NCBI GenBank assembly: GCA_964619065.1
Contig: CAZUCC010000013.1
Span: forward strand, 1-64,000
DNA length: 64,000 nucleotides
DNA from: JANXUC01 sp964619065
GTDB taxonomy: Bacteria > Acidobacteriota > Terriglobia > Terriglobales > Acidobacteriaceae
Reading direction: 5' to 3'
The position numbers and the translations under genes are program-made. The notes beneath the pieces are model-generated. The model ran no database searches, was not told the origin of the DNA, and was given only the letters and a program-made list of their open reading frames with translations. Below are positions 8,641 to 17,131 of the stretch, one piece after another. Position 1 is the first letter of the stretch; every line of letters starts with the position of its first letter.

Positions 8641-8700
8641 GTCATCCTGAGCGCAGCATTTTCATCCGCTTGCGGATGGAAATGAGGAGTCGAAGGACCC
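8641..8700 (+). repeat. Intergenic repeat family A, copy interrupted by a hairpin
   Basis: The halves GTCATCCTGAGCGCAGC (8641-8657) and GAGTCGAAGGACCC (8687-8700) belong to the same repeat found at 17070, 34221, 34271, 61929 and 62049. Here they are separated by a hairpin with 12-bp arms (8658-8669 and 8672-8683, one G-T pair). Confidence 0.7.
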
Positions 8701-8808
8701 CTGCGTGACCGCCGCCAGATTGACACTTCTTCCGGCGGGCCCGCCTACCTGGCGTAGGTGCTGCTGCAACGTTTTGGAACCAGGAATGATTTGGAATCAG
8801 GAACGGAT

Positions 8809-9408
8809 ATGGGACAGCATCTGTTGGAAATCGTGAAAAGCCACTTGGCCCACCACGGCTATCTCACTGTGGCAGCAGCGCTGCTCCTGGAGAATGCCGG
8901 TCTGCCCGTTCCGGGCGAAACCATTCTGCTGCTAGCCAGCTTCTTTGCCTACTCGGAGCATCAGCTCAGCTTGCCGCTGATCATCCTCACGGGGATCATC
9001 GCCGCCACGCTGGGAGATAACCTGGGCTATACGATTGGCCACTATGGCGGGCGGCCGCTGTTAGTGCGCTATCAACATTTCTTCCGCATTTCCAATGAGG
9101 TGGTAGCCCGCGGCGAGCGGCTCATGCAGCGCTACGGGCCGCCCATTATTTTTCTCGCGCGCTTCATCTTTGGACTGCGCGTGGTCGCGGGACCGCTGGC
9201 AGGTGTGCTCGGCATGAATTGGGCGCAATTTGCCCTGTATAACTTCTTGGGAGCAGCTCTTTGGGTGACAGTGATTGCGTCCGCAGGCTACTTCTTTGGA
9301 AGCCAGTGGGAAATGCTGATGCGGGTGATGGGGCAGGCGAATATCCTCGTGTTCGCGCTGGCTGCCGCCGTTGTCATCTTCCTCTGGTGGCGCCACCGGC
9401 GAGCCTAG
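8809..9408 (+). CDS. DedA family membrane protein
   Basis: About 199 aa from ATG 8809 (GGAACGG just upstream). It shows the DedA/SNARE-associated pattern: re-entrant N-terminal segment with LENAGLPVPGETILLLASF, then GDNLGYTIGHYGG, and the family motif FLARFIFGLRVVAGPLAG...GMNWAQFALYNFLGAALW. Four to five membrane segments and a short basic tail. DedA proteins are linked to lipid scramblase/flippase activity and membrane homeostasis; the exact substrate cannot be read here. A 17-codon upstream extension to 8758 lacks a good start and lies in repeat-like DNA. Confidence 0.92.
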   Translation: MGQHLLEIVKSHLAHHGYLTVAAALLLENAGLPVPGETILLLASFFAYSEHQLSLPLIILTGIIAATLGDNLGYTIGHYGGRPLLVRYQHFFRISNEVVARGERLMQRYGPPIIFLARFIFGLRVVAGPLAGVLGMNWAQFALYNFLGAALWVTVIASAGYFFGSQWEMLMRVMGQANILVFALAAAVVIFLWWRHRRA

Positions 9409-9473
9409 CCGGGGACCCGCCACCACCTAAGTAGTACGCCGCCTTAGGTTACTTGCGGACGCATCGTGGCTTC

Positions 9474-10898
9474 ATGGAAGCTGAATACGTCCGCATGACG
9501 AACTCCACTCCAGCCTTGCCTGCCCGCGCGCCCATCCCAGAAATCTGGAAGCGCTCGTTGATCGCCGTGTTCGGGCTGGGCTTGGCCTTTGCCGCCGCTC
9601 TGTTCTCGACAGTAACGCGCGAAACTGGGAACGTTGCAGCAACGGCCATTCTGTCAGGCGCGTCATTGCTGCTCTCGGTCTGGGTGGGCATGACTACCCT
9701 TCCGTATTTGGCCCGCAGAGTCGTATCCGGAGCCCGCTGGCAGGATACTTTGGATTTCGAAGTGACGCGCGCTGGGATGATTTATGTGCTCGCAACACTC
9801 CTCATCGGCGTGGCGGCGCTGAATACGGGGAACAATTTGCTCTACCTGATCATCGCGGCCATGCTGGCGGCAGTTCTGATTTCCGGAGTGTGTTCGGGTC
9901 TGGTGCTGAGAGGTCTTGAGTTGCGTGTAGTGCTGCCGCATCATGTTTTCGCGGGAGAGCGCACTTCGGGGAGTTTGGTGCTGGGCAACTCCAAGCGCTG
10001 GATACCGTCGCTCTCGATCAGCATTGTGCCTCCCAAAGAGCGCAAGTCGAAGCAACACTGGCAGACCGAGCGCGGCGTCTTTGGATTTCCCCCCAACCGG
10101 CCCCCCGACCGGCAATGGCTGCGTCTGACGGACTTGAAAATCCGTCGTGTGCCGGATCTGCCGGCCGCGCCGGGCGTATTCCGCGGTGCCATCCACTTCG
10201 CCCTGATCCCGCCCCGTTCTTCGGTAAAGACAGATCTTGATCTATGCTTCGAGCGTCGCGGGGTGTATCGCCAGGACGCCTTCGCGTTGGTCACAGTATT
10301 TCCCTTTGGGTTGGTGGTCAAGCGCCGCCGCGTGGAACTATCGCATGAGCTGATTGTCTATCCGGCAGTGAATTCCGCCGGCGAGCTTTCCCGAATTCTC
10401 CCTTTACTGGCAGGCGAGCAGCAGAGTGTGCACAGTGGGGCCGGACAAGATCTTCTGCGGATTCGTGCTTATGTTCCCGGGGATTCCGCACGCCATGTGG
10501 ACTGGAAGGCCACCGCAAAATCGGACTCGCTCAAGGTGCGCGAGTTTGCCCGCGACGAGGAAACGCGCGTGAGAATTGTTTTCGACAATCCTGGACCCGG
10601 CCAGGTGTCTCCGGATACCTATGAGCGCGGAATCCGGCTGGCAGCATCTCTCGCGTGGCATTTCGCCAGGACGCCGGCGCAGGTATCGTTTGTCGCCCCG
10701 GGGCTTCACCAGTCCTCGGATGTGTGGGAATTTCTGCATTACCTGGCCATGGTTCAGCCCGCGGCCACCATCCCGGTGTTGGAAAACTTAGCGGAAACCG
10801 GCGAGTACAGTGTGATCGTCACAGCTCAGGCGGAAGCTAGCATCCCCCCGGCTTTGCGGGCGGTTTCGCACATCTGCCGCTTGCAGGACCCACGCTAA
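9474..10898 (+). CDS. DUF58 domain-containing membrane-anchored protein
   Basis: About 474 aa. The N-terminal part has paired hydrophobic segments (VFGLGLAFAAALFSTV, ATAILSGASLLLSVWV, MIYVLATLLIGVAAL, LIIAAMLAAVLISGV). The C-terminal half carries the DUF58 signature IRAYVPGDSARHVDWKATAKS followed by LKVREFARDEE. Such proteins are usually encoded beside a MoxR AAA+ ATPase and a transglutaminase-like gene; neither is adjacent here. The start is uncertain: ATG 9474, ATG 9495 and TTG 9453 are all possible and none has a strong ribosome site. Confidence 0.88.
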   Translation: MEAEYVRMTNSTPALPARAPIPEIWKRSLIAVFGLGLAFAAALFSTVTRETGNVAATAILSGASLLLSVWVGMTTLPYLARRVVSGARWQDTLDFEVTRAGMIYVLATLLIGVAALNTGNNLLYLIIAAMLAAVLISGVCSGLVLRGLELRVVLPHHVFAGERTSGSLVLGNSKRWIPSLSISIVPPKERKSKQHWQTERGVFGFPPNRPPDRQWLRLTDLKIRRVPDLPAAPGVFRGAIHFALIPPRSSVKTDLDLCFERRGVYRQDAFALVTVFPFGLVVKRRRVELSHELIVYPAVNSAGELSRILPLLAGEQQSVHSGAGQDLLRIRAYVPGDSARHVDWKATAKSDSLKVREFARDEETRVRIVFDNPGPGQVSPDTYERGIRLAASLAWHFARTPAQVSFVAPGLHQSSDVWEFLHYLAMVQPAATIPVLENLAETGEYSVIVTAQAEASIPPALRAVSHICRLQDPR

Positions 10899-11047
10899 AT
10901 CCAAGTAAAGATTACGGTAACCTATTTACCAAGCCGTTAACGTTACTTTCGTACTTTGGTTCCCATCCTCCCCTGCTGATACTTTTCTCTCCAGCGAAAT
11001 TCCCGCAGTCTGTGGCAGATTTCGTCGTGGTTCGGAAGGAGAACCCG

Positions 11048-11929
11048 ATGGCGTCATTTCTTACGATTTCGAATGTTTTGTGGGCCTCGCAGCCGGTGCT
11101 GGAGGGAGCGGTGGCGTTCTCTCTGTGGCGGCGCAAGCTGCACAAGGAATTTCCCTTTTTCATGGCGTACCTGCTGGCGCAGATGGCGCTCGTGATCGTG
11201 CTGTTTCCTGTCTACAACTTCGCCTCCGATCATTTTTTCTACCGCTACTGGAGTTACTTAAACTGGGCGGCCAGCATCATTGGGTTCTCTTTGGGCTTCA
11301 AGGTTTTGCATGAGATCTTCATGGATGTTTTCCGGCCTTACTATGCCATGAAGGATTTGGGAACGGTTCTGTTTCGGTGGGGTGCGCTAGTCATGTTACT
11401 GGTCGGAGTCGTGGTGGCGGCATCGACTAGAGCCGATCTTCCTCTGATCGACCAAGCCTTGGTTTCGGTCCAGCGTTGCGTTCGCCTGGCGCAAATGGGT
11501 CTGGTGCTGTTTCTTCTCAGCTTTGCTTCGCATCTGGGCATCCGGTGGAAGCACCGCAGTTTTGGATTGGCCTTGGGGTTCGGTTTTTTTGCTACGACAG
11601 AACTCATCCTCTACGCCGTGTTGCTGAACGGAAGAGGGTACATTTCCGATAGTGCGGCAACGATTGCCAGTATGATGGCCTATGAATTATCAATTTTGAT
11701 TTGGTTTACTTACAGCTGGATGCCACGCCCGGTGGTCATTGCGGCATCGACCAGGCTAAGGACACAGCGCTGGGATCGCAGCTTGAGCGAAATTCAAAAT
11801 CCAGAGCCTGCCGATTCGTTGATTCCCATGTTTGAGAGCATGGTCGAACGTGCCTTGGCGCGCTCTACGCCAGTACTGTCCAAAGAAACCGCTCCGCTCG
11901 CTGAACGGAGCACAGCAGCAGGCGGTTAG
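11048..11929 (+). CDS. Hypothetical integral membrane protein with about seven helices
   Basis: 293 aa. The ATG is preceded by GGAAGGAGA at ideal spacing, so it is preferred over the GTG at 11012. About seven hydrophobic segments are spread over residues 5-230, followed by a soluble Arg/Glu-rich tail of about 60 residues that ends in GG. No family motif is recognised. The topology is reminiscent of small acidobacterial membrane proteins of unknown role. It is followed by a 258-base gap with no gene before the small Cys-rich peptide. Confidence 0.8.
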   Translation: MASFLTISNVLWASQPVLEGAVAFSLWRRKLHKEFPFFMAYLLAQMALVIVLFPVYNFASDHFFYRYWSYLNWAASIIGFSLGFKVLHEIFMDVFRPYYAMKDLGTVLFRWGALVMLLVGVVVAASTRADLPLIDQALVSVQRCVRLAQMGLVLFLLSFASHLGIRWKHRSFGLALGFGFFATTELILYAVLLNGRGYISDSAATIASMMAYELSILIWFTYSWMPRPVVIAASTRLRTQRWDRSLSEIQNPEPADSLIPMFESMVERALARSTPVLSKETAPLAERSTAAGG

Positions 11930-12142
11930 TCCTTTATTCAACCTGTACGGGGCTGCGATTCCTGCCATTGCGCAATTTGGACGCCAGCCGTCGAAAATGA
12001 AAACAAGCCAGCCAGTAGTTCCTCGAGATCCAGCTAAATAGCAATAAGGGAAACGCCTTAGCCAGGCGAGGTAGGCGCTAGAATTTGATGGCGCGCACCA
12101 AATTGCCGCTTGCGCTGTTCATGGTTACTTTGGTAATACTGA

Positions 12143-12169
12143 GACCCGCGCGAATCCATCGCGCGGGTC
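12143..12169 (+). promoter_or_regulatory. Perfect leader hairpin just before the ribosome site of the small peptide gene
   Basis: GACCCGCGCG (12143-12152) and CGCGCGGGTC (12160-12169) form a perfect 10-bp GC-rich stem with a 7-nt loop. The stem ends one base before AAGGAG (12170-12175), the likely ribosome site of the ATG at 12188. It has no T-tract, so it is more likely an mRNA stability or translation-control element than a terminator. Confidence 0.55.
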
Positions 12170-12187
12170 AAGGAGAATACCTAAACC

Positions 12188-12331
12188 ATGAAGCGTTCAG
12201 TGAGAGTTGCATTGCTGCTGTGTGGTTTGGTAGTCACGTACGTTGCTGCGGCCGTTGCAAGCGGTCCAGCAATGGATGGCGGCCCACTTTGTCCGTATCG
12301 GGTGTGCTGCCGTCCTAGTAGTGGTTGCTGA
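12188..12331 (+). CDS. Small secreted Cys-rich peptide, 47 aa
   Basis: This short frame begins MKRSVRVALLLCGLVVTYVA, a compact signal peptide with basic start and Leu/Val core, then a probable cleavage after AVA-S. The mature part of about 23 residues reads GPAMDGGPLC then PYRVCCRPSSGC, with four Cys. AAGGAG lies 12 nt upstream of ATG and a strong intrinsic terminator follows at 12434-12471, so it looks like a one-gene transcription unit. A different overlapping frame (from 12085) lacks a comparable context. No function is known to me. Confidence 0.55.
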   Translation: MKRSVRVALLLCGLVVTYVAAAVASGPAMDGGPLCPYRVCCRPSSGC

Positions 12332-12400
12332 ATAGCAAGTGAATCTTGCTCCAAGGCAATGCGCCGGACAAGATTACTTTCGTAACCCTTTAGAATTTTT

Positions 12401-12417
12401 GCACTCAACTTGAGTGC
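12401..12417. repeat. 17-bp palindrome after the small peptide gene
   Basis: GCACTCAA-C-TTGAGTGC, perfect 8-bp arms around one base. It lies between the peptide gene and its terminator. It may be an operator or a short hairpin; no regulator can be named. Confidence 0.35.
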
Positions 12418-12433
12418 CTTCCCCCAAGGAATC

Positions 12434-12471
12434 GGCCGGTGAGGTTGTAACCTCTCCGGCCATTGTTTTTT
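12434..12471 (+). terminator. Rho-independent terminator
   Basis: GGCCGG-T-GAGG, a 6-nt loop, then CCTC-T-CCGGCC form a strong stem, followed by ATTGTTTTTT. It ends the small peptide transcript. Confidence 0.88.
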
Positions 12472-12477
12472 GGGGGG

Positions 12478-12574
12478 ATTGCAGATTTTAGATTTCAGAT
12501 TGAAGAAGTAACCCCGAACCCGTATCGCAGAGGGAAGATCTTACTTCTGCAATCTGACTTCATACTTCTGCAAT
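12478..12574. repeat. Imperfect long inverted repeat between terminator and dps 3' end
   Basis: The 32-base arms 12478-12509 and 12543-12574 match at about 25 of 32 positions when one is reverse-complemented (core TCAGATTG). The arms are rich in GCAGATT / AATCTG words. Probably a decayed intergenic repeat. Confidence 0.4.
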
Positions 12575-12593
12575 GCTTTTGACAAATGCTCGT

Positions 12594-13094
12594 TTAGCTC
12601 TGCAAGTGGGCTTCGAGGAACCACAAATCCTTGTCCGCCTGGCGCACGATTTCGGTGAATACGTCCGCAGTTCCCTGATCGCCGAGAGCCCCTGCCTGAT
12701 CGATGCCAGCACGAGAAGCATTAGCCACCGCCGCGAGACTCTTTGCGAGCGCTCGCACGTGCTGTTCGCCCGCGACCGCGTTCAAGTCATATTCCGCAAG
12801 AGTTGAGGTTGCCGCTACGAGCCTGGCCGTGCCCAGCGCCACGCCGCCGAGAGCGGTTGCACGCTCAGCCAGCAAGTCGGCTGCATCGTCCGCGTGAGTC
12901 GCCACACTGTCGAACAATTCGTGCAACTGCATGAAATGAATTCCCTTCACGTTCCAGTGGGCTTGTTTGGATTGCGTTTTCAGGTCGATGGCATCCGCCA
13001 AACGGGCGTTGAGCAAGTCGATGAGCTGCAGCCGCGATTTCTCGGAAAGGCTGACACTGGTGGAAAAGAGCTTGGGCTGAGTCGCTGTTGGCAT
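12594..13094 (-). CDS. dps: Dps-type ferritin-like DNA-protection protein
   Basis: 166 aa of the Dps/ferritin-like family. The ferroxidase ligands H46, H58, D73 and E77 keep exactly the +12, +15, +4 spacing of E. coli Dps, and W47 follows the first His. Such proteins form dodecamers that oxidise and store iron with peroxide and protect DNA in starvation. GAGGAG stands 10 nt before the ATG. The N-terminal tail is short and only modestly basic, so DNA binding is uncertain. Confidence 0.95.
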   Translation of the reverse strand: MPTATQPKLFSTSVSLSEKSRLQLIDLLNARLADAIDLKTQSKQAHWNVKGIHFMQLHELFDSVATHADDAADLLAERATALGGVALGTARLVAATSTLAEYDLNAVAGEQHVRALAKSLAAVANASRAGIDQAGALGDQGTADVFTEIVRQADKDLWFLEAHLQS

Positions 13095-13169
13095 GGATAA
13101 AATCTCCTCGCTAGTTTGGATTCGCTGCGGACTCCGAAGGATACAACAATGATTCCTGTGACGGAAATG

Positions 13170-15287
13170 CTACAGCAGACCGCGTAAAATTTCGGGGTCT
13201 GAGGTGGGCGGCTGACAGCTAAATCCGCTGCACACCAATGCTACGGCCTGTCCCGCGCCAATGCCGGGAAGGTTCGGTATCGTTTCCGCCAAGGCTGGCG
13301 GGAGTGTCTTGGAAGTAATATCCGCCGCACTCAAACGCACGACCGAGCGGTTGATGGCATAGCCAGTGATGGCTGCCTGGTGTAACTGTTCCGCCAGCTC
13401 TCCATCGCCTGCGACTACGACTTGGGTCTCCGGGTATGCCAGATGCACAGCAGCCAGTCCATAGGTTCCGGCAAAAATTCCGTATCGGCCCGCAACCCCA
13501 GTTAGCAGTTCCAGAGTTTGCTCCGCTCTCTCGCGATAGCTGGTTTCGTGAGTGTACGAGTGCAATCGGCAAAGCACGATGGCAGCGGCGGGATTTCCCG
13601 CGGGTGTGGGCGAATCCTGAAACGGTTTACGGCGGGTGCCGAGCACTCCGAGTGTAGCGCCGGTAGAATGCACTGATGCTTCGCGATCAAAAAATCCGCC
13701 ACCCACCGGATCAAAGAATTTCGCAATCATGGCGTCGCCCATGGCGCGCGCTGAAGTGAAGTAACGCAACTGCCCAGTGGCTTCATACGCATCGAGGCAT
13801 GCGCCAGCGACGAAGGCGTAGTCCTCCAGCATACCGGCAACTTCACGGTGTTCAGCCTTGGGATCGGAGTACGCGATCACATGCAACAAGCTGCCATCCG
13901 GTCGCCCAGCTGCGGCAAGAACGCGGTCCAGGGAACGGAGCGCGAATTCCCGGGTAGAGGCCAGATGCAACACTTTAGCCGCCTCAAAATAAGCGGAGAT
14001 GCACAGCCCGTTCCAACCCGCGTAGACTGTTTTATCCACGTAAGGAGTCCGGCGCTGGAGCCGTGCCGCGTACATCTTCTTTTTTGAGGAAGCCAACAAC
14101 TCCGTGATCCTTGCAATCTCCAGATTCAGGCGCTGCGAAAGTTCCTCCCTGGAAGCGCGTTCGTAAAGCACATTCTTCGCGGGATTGTGGTGCATCTCGC
14201 CGATTTCGTTGATGTCGTAATGGAGGCAGGCCACTTCGGCTTCCAGCGGATCAAGAACTGCGCGAGCCTCCTCGCGAGTCCAGGTAAAGTAGTCGCCGTC
14301 GTCCTCCATGGAATCGTCGGCATCCTGCGAGGCGTAGAAGCCTCCGCGTTCGCGATCGCTCAGCCATTCGTCCATCCAACGGAGAATGTCTCTTGCGACG
14401 TCGCTGAAGAATGAATTTCCGGTTGCTTGAAAAGCATGCACATAATTCTTCAGTAGTTCCGAATTGTCATACGCCATTTTTTCGAAATGCGGAACAACCC
14501 AGCGTTCGTCGGTCGAATAACGATGAAATCCACCCGCGAGCTGGTCATACATGCCGCCTCGCACCATGCGATCCAGCGTGTGCAGGTAGAGTTCTTTGGC
14601 GCGTTCGTCGTGGTGGCGTGTGGCATGGTCAATGAGCAGGTCGAGCGCTGCCGGATGTGGAAACTTGGGTGAGTGGCCAAAGCCGCCATTGCGCGGGTCA
14701 TAGGCTTCGAGCGCGGCTTCGACAATGGCAGCAATCACCGCCGGCGAAAAACCGGTGTCGTGGCCACCCAATGACTCCGCTTGCGAAATTGCACTGACCA
14801 CTTTTTCCGCTTGTTCAAGAGCCTCGTCCCGCTTTTCCCGGTAGGCGCTTGCGATCGACAGCAACACCCGCCGGAAGCCGGGGCGTCCATGTTGATCGAG
14901 GGGAGGGAAGTAGGTGCCGCCATAGAATGGTTTGCCGTCGGATGTGAGAAATCCTGTGAGCGGCCACCCGCCTTGTCCGCTGACCGCGCTGATCGCGGCC
15001 TGGTAGCGGCTGTCGATGTCGGGCCGCTCGTCGCGGTCCACCTTCACAGCAACAAAGTTGTCGTTGATGATCTTCGCAATTTCCGGATCGTCATAGGATT
15101 CACGATCCATGACGTGGCACCAGTGGCACCACACGGCACCGATGTCGAGCAGGATCGGCTTGTCGTCACGCCGGGCCGCGTCGAACGCGTCCTCGCCCCA
15201 TTCCATCCACTTCACGGGCTGGTGCATGGCGCTCCGCAAGTAGGCGGAAGAAGCCTTGGCTAGCGCATTGGGGGATTCCGTGCTCAT
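13170..15287 (-). CDS. YyaL/SPATA20-type protein: thioredoxin-like domain plus alpha/alpha barrel
   Basis: 705 aa from ATG 15287, which follows AGGAG with 5-nt spacing; the frame opens earlier at a TTG (15311) without support. The N-terminal DUF255 thioredoxin-like domain (about 1-170) has the WCHWCHVM motif and a downstream VDRDERPDID segment; the rest resembles the six-hairpin fold of N-acylglucosamine epimerases and related enzymes (HSPKFPHPAALDLL, GGFHRYSTDERWVVPHFEKMAYDN). The family is widespread, and its reaction is not settled. An AAACGTTT-containing site lies 23 bp upstream. The M20 gene is upstream on the same strand. Confidence 0.92.
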   Translation of the reverse strand: MSTESPNALAKASSAYLRSAMHQPVKWMEWGEDAFDAARRDDKPILLDIGAVWCHWCHVMDRESYDDPEIAKIINDNFVAVKVDRDERPDIDSRYQAAISAVSGQGGWPLTGFLTSDGKPFYGGTYFPPLDQHGRPGFRRVLLSIASAYREKRDEALEQAEKVVSAISQAESLGGHDTGFSPAVIAAIVEAALEAYDPRNGGFGHSPKFPHPAALDLLIDHATRHHDERAKELYLHTLDRMVRGGMYDQLAGGFHRYSTDERWVVPHFEKMAYDNSELLKNYVHAFQATGNSFFSDVARDILRWMDEWLSDRERGGFYASQDADDSMEDDGDYFTWTREEARAVLDPLEAEVACLHYDINEIGEMHHNPAKNVLYERASREELSQRLNLEIARITELLASSKKKMYAARLQRRTPYVDKTVYAGWNGLCISAYFEAAKVLHLASTREFALRSLDRVLAAAGRPDGSLLHVIAYSDPKAEHREVAGMLEDYAFVAGACLDAYEATGQLRYFTSARAMGDAMIAKFFDPVGGGFFDREASVHSTGATLGVLGTRRKPFQDSPTPAGNPAAAIVLCRLHSYTHETSYRERAEQTLELLTGVAGRYGIFAGTYGLAAVHLAYPETQVVVAGDGELAEQLHQAAITGYAINRSVVRLSAADITSKTLPPALAETIPNLPGIGAGQAVALVCSGFSCQPPTSDPEILRGLL

Positions 15288-15327
15288 GCATCTCCTGATT
15301 GGATTCGTCAAACGTTTTCAATATGGA

Positions 15328-16338
15328 TCACTGCGCCAACAGTTTCTTCGCGATTCTGGCGTACAAGTCCACGGCTTCGAACAGTTGCCTCTTTTCAATG
15401 TATTCGCCGGGGGTGTGCGCCACGTGAATGGATCCCGGCCCGATCAGCAGCGGTTCTCCCCAGTTACCGAGCCTCGGAATGTCGGTGGTGAACGCCGCGA
15501 CCATAGTGGGCAAGCCATCTACACTGCGAAATTTCTGATAGGGAATCTCCAGCACGAACTCAGCGCGTGCCAGACCGTTCACGGCTTCCAGAATGCCTTG
15601 CCGCATCTCTTCAGACGGCCCCACCAGACGGTAGAGCAGCTGCGCGCGTGCGGCATCCGGGATCACGTTCGGAGCACGCCCCCCTTCGATCAGCCCGATG
15701 TTCAACGTCGCGGGTCCAACCTCCGGATTCTCAGGCAATTTCATGGCTCGCAGCCGCTCCAGCGCGGTCAGCAATTTGTCGATCGCCGACTCGCCCAGTT
15801 CCGGATATGCCGAGTGCGCCATTTTTCCTTCGGCGACCAACTCCACGCGCAACGCGCCTTTGGAGGCGGTAGCGATGTGATTTTCCGTAGGCTCGCCATT
15901 CACCAGGAATCTCGACCCGGGCGATTGCTCGTTGGCGACCTTGGCTCCCAGGCTGTCGCGTTCTTCGCCCACCACAAACAGCAATCCCGCGTAGATGCCT
16001 TCGGCGCGGAGCTTTTCCGCGGCCGCTATTTTAGCGGCAATAATTCCCTTGGCGTCGCAAGAACCTCGCCCGTAAATGCGGTCTGCATCTTCCGAAGATG
16101 GAATGAAAGGCGGCACAGTGTCCATATGTGTGGAAAAGACAACGGTGGGATGCGCTTGCTCGGGAAGCGTGGCGTAGACATTCGCGCGCTCGCCTTCTAC
16201 GGGAACTTTGCGCGATTGATATCCGAGGCGGCACAGTTCGTGATGCAGGAAGTCGCCCACCCGACCTTCGTTGCCGGTAATCGATTCGATATCCACCAGC
16301 TGCCGCGTGAGAGTGCAAACGTCTTTAGTGTCCAACAT
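15328..16338 (-). CDS. M20-family metallopeptidase/deacetylase (ArgE/DapE-like)
   Basis: 336 aa. Metal-site motifs of the family are present: HMDTVP, GRGSCDAKG, VGEERDSLG, and a late His in HVAHTPGEYI. The dimerisation domain carries the usual KGALRVELVAEGKMAHSAYPELGESAI. Family members remove acyl or aminoacyl groups in amino-acid metabolism (ArgE, DapE, CPG2 and others). The specific substrate is not clear; the size suits an acetyl-lysine/acetyl-ornithine deacetylase type. ATG 16338 is chosen because the longer open frame runs into the divergent hydrolase gene. Confidence 0.9.
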   Translation of the reverse strand: MLDTKDVCTLTRQLVDIESITGNEGRVGDFLHHELCRLGYQSRKVPVEGERANVYATLPEQAHPTVVFSTHMDTVPPFIPSSEDADRIYGRGSCDAKGIIAAKIAAAEKLRAEGIYAGLLFVVGEERDSLGAKVANEQSPGSRFLVNGEPTENHIATASKGALRVELVAEGKMAHSAYPELGESAIDKLLTALERLRAMKLPENPEVGPATLNIGLIEGGRAPNVIPDAARAQLLYRLVGPSEEMRQGILEAVNGLARAEFVLEIPYQKFRSVDGLPTMVAAFTTDIPRLGNWGEPLLIGPGSIHVAHTPGEYIEKRQLFEAVDLYARIAKKLLAQ

Positions 16339-16396
16339 GGCTGTCCAATGACTTCCAGAATAGCGCACGCGGCGCGGTTCGTGAGAGACTTCGATC

Positions 16397-17056
16397 GTGA
16401 CCGCCACCGATTTGCAGATCAAGTCGCTGTTTCTGGATGGACCTGCCGGACGCCTCGAAGCCCTGCTTAATGTGGGCAGCGCGAGTCCCACGCATGCCGC
16501 CGTGGTGTGCCATCCGCATCCGATGTTTGGCGGAACGCTGCACAACAAAGTCGTCTTCCACGCTGCGAAAGCGTTACATGGCTTCGGATTTCCTGTGCTC
16601 CGCTTCAATTTTCGTGGCACGGGATTGAGTCAGGGAGAGCATAACAACGGCCAAGGGGAAGTTGATGATGTCCGCACCGCTCTCGACTGGCTGGCACGCG
16701 AGTTTTCGGTGCCGCTGGTGTTGGCAGGATTTTCTTTCGGAGCCGCAGTCGGATTGCGCGCGGCCTCAACCGACCCGCGCGTCGACGGGCTGATTGGTCT
16801 TGGCATGCCGGTTGCGCCCGTGGACAATCGCGTCTACGACCTTGATTTCCTGCAAACCTGCACTAAGCCCAAGCTGTTCTGTAGCGGAGATCGCGACCAG
16901 TACGGTCCACGTGCGAAATTAGAAGCGCTTGTCGCGAGCCTGCCCGAACCGCGCCAATTGACGTTCATCTTAGGCGCCGATCACTTCTTCGAGGGCCGCC
17001 TGTCCGAGATGCGGGCGGTGATTGAGGAATGGGTTCGCACGCAGATACTGAGGTGA
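16397..17056 (+). CDS. Alpha/beta-superfamily hydrolase (COG2945-like)
   Basis: 219 aa, starting with GTG. The HPHPMFGGTLHNKVV block and RFNFRGTGLSQG are typical for this small hydrolase group; the nucleophile elbow is GFSFGA, the acid lies in CSGDRDQYG and the His in GADHFFEG. No signal peptide. Substrate unknown. It is transcribed away from the M20 gene and ends just before a family-A repeat that separates it from the glycerate kinase. Confidence 0.88.
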   Translation: MTATDLQIKSLFLDGPAGRLEALLNVGSASPTHAAVVCHPHPMFGGTLHNKVVFHAAKALHGFGFPVLRFNFRGTGLSQGEHNNGQGEVDDVRTALDWLAREFSVPLVLAGFSFGAAVGLRAASTDPRVDGLIGLGMPVAPVDNRVYDLDFLQTCTKPKLFCSGDRDQYGPRAKLEALVASLPEPRQLTFILGADHFFEGRLSEMRAVIEEWVRTQILR

Positions 17057-17069
17057 AGTCAAGGCTGTA

Positions 17070-17096
17070 GGGGTCCTTCGCTCCGCTCAGGATGAC
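17070..17096 (-). repeat. Intergenic repeat family A, single copy
   Basis: GGGGTCCTTCGCTCCGCTCA plus GGATGAC, the reverse orientation of the copy at 61929. It lies between the hydrolase stop and the glycerate kinase start. Confidence 0.75.
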
Positions 17097-17117
17097 AATC
17101 TTTTGGGGGATCGACCG

Positions 17118-17123
17118 TATAAT
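17118..17123 (+). promoter_or_regulatory. Putative -10 box (TATAAT) 8 nt before the start codon
   Basis: A perfect TATAAT ends 8 nt before ATG 17132, so transcription would begin at or next to the start codon and give a leaderless mRNA. No ribosome site is present. No consensus -35 at 16-18 nt spacing; ATGACA at 17092-17097 is 20 nt away. Confidence 0.55.
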
Positions 17124-17131
17124 CGCGCACG

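Noticed and set aside
11930..12142. Possible riboswitch in the gap after the seven-helix protein
   Set aside because: Some short GC-rich hairpins are present, but no known aptamer consensus could be matched.
12085..12318. 77-codon frame overlapping the Cys-rich peptide gene in another phase
   Set aside because: Although it starts with a hydrophobic stretch, it continues with a non-signal, mixed sequence over the leader hairpin and lacks a good ribosome site. The 12188 frame has the better signal peptide and placement.
16339..16620. N-terminal extension of the M20 peptidase
   Set aside because: It is antisense to the divergent hydrolase gene and contains no conserved sequence.
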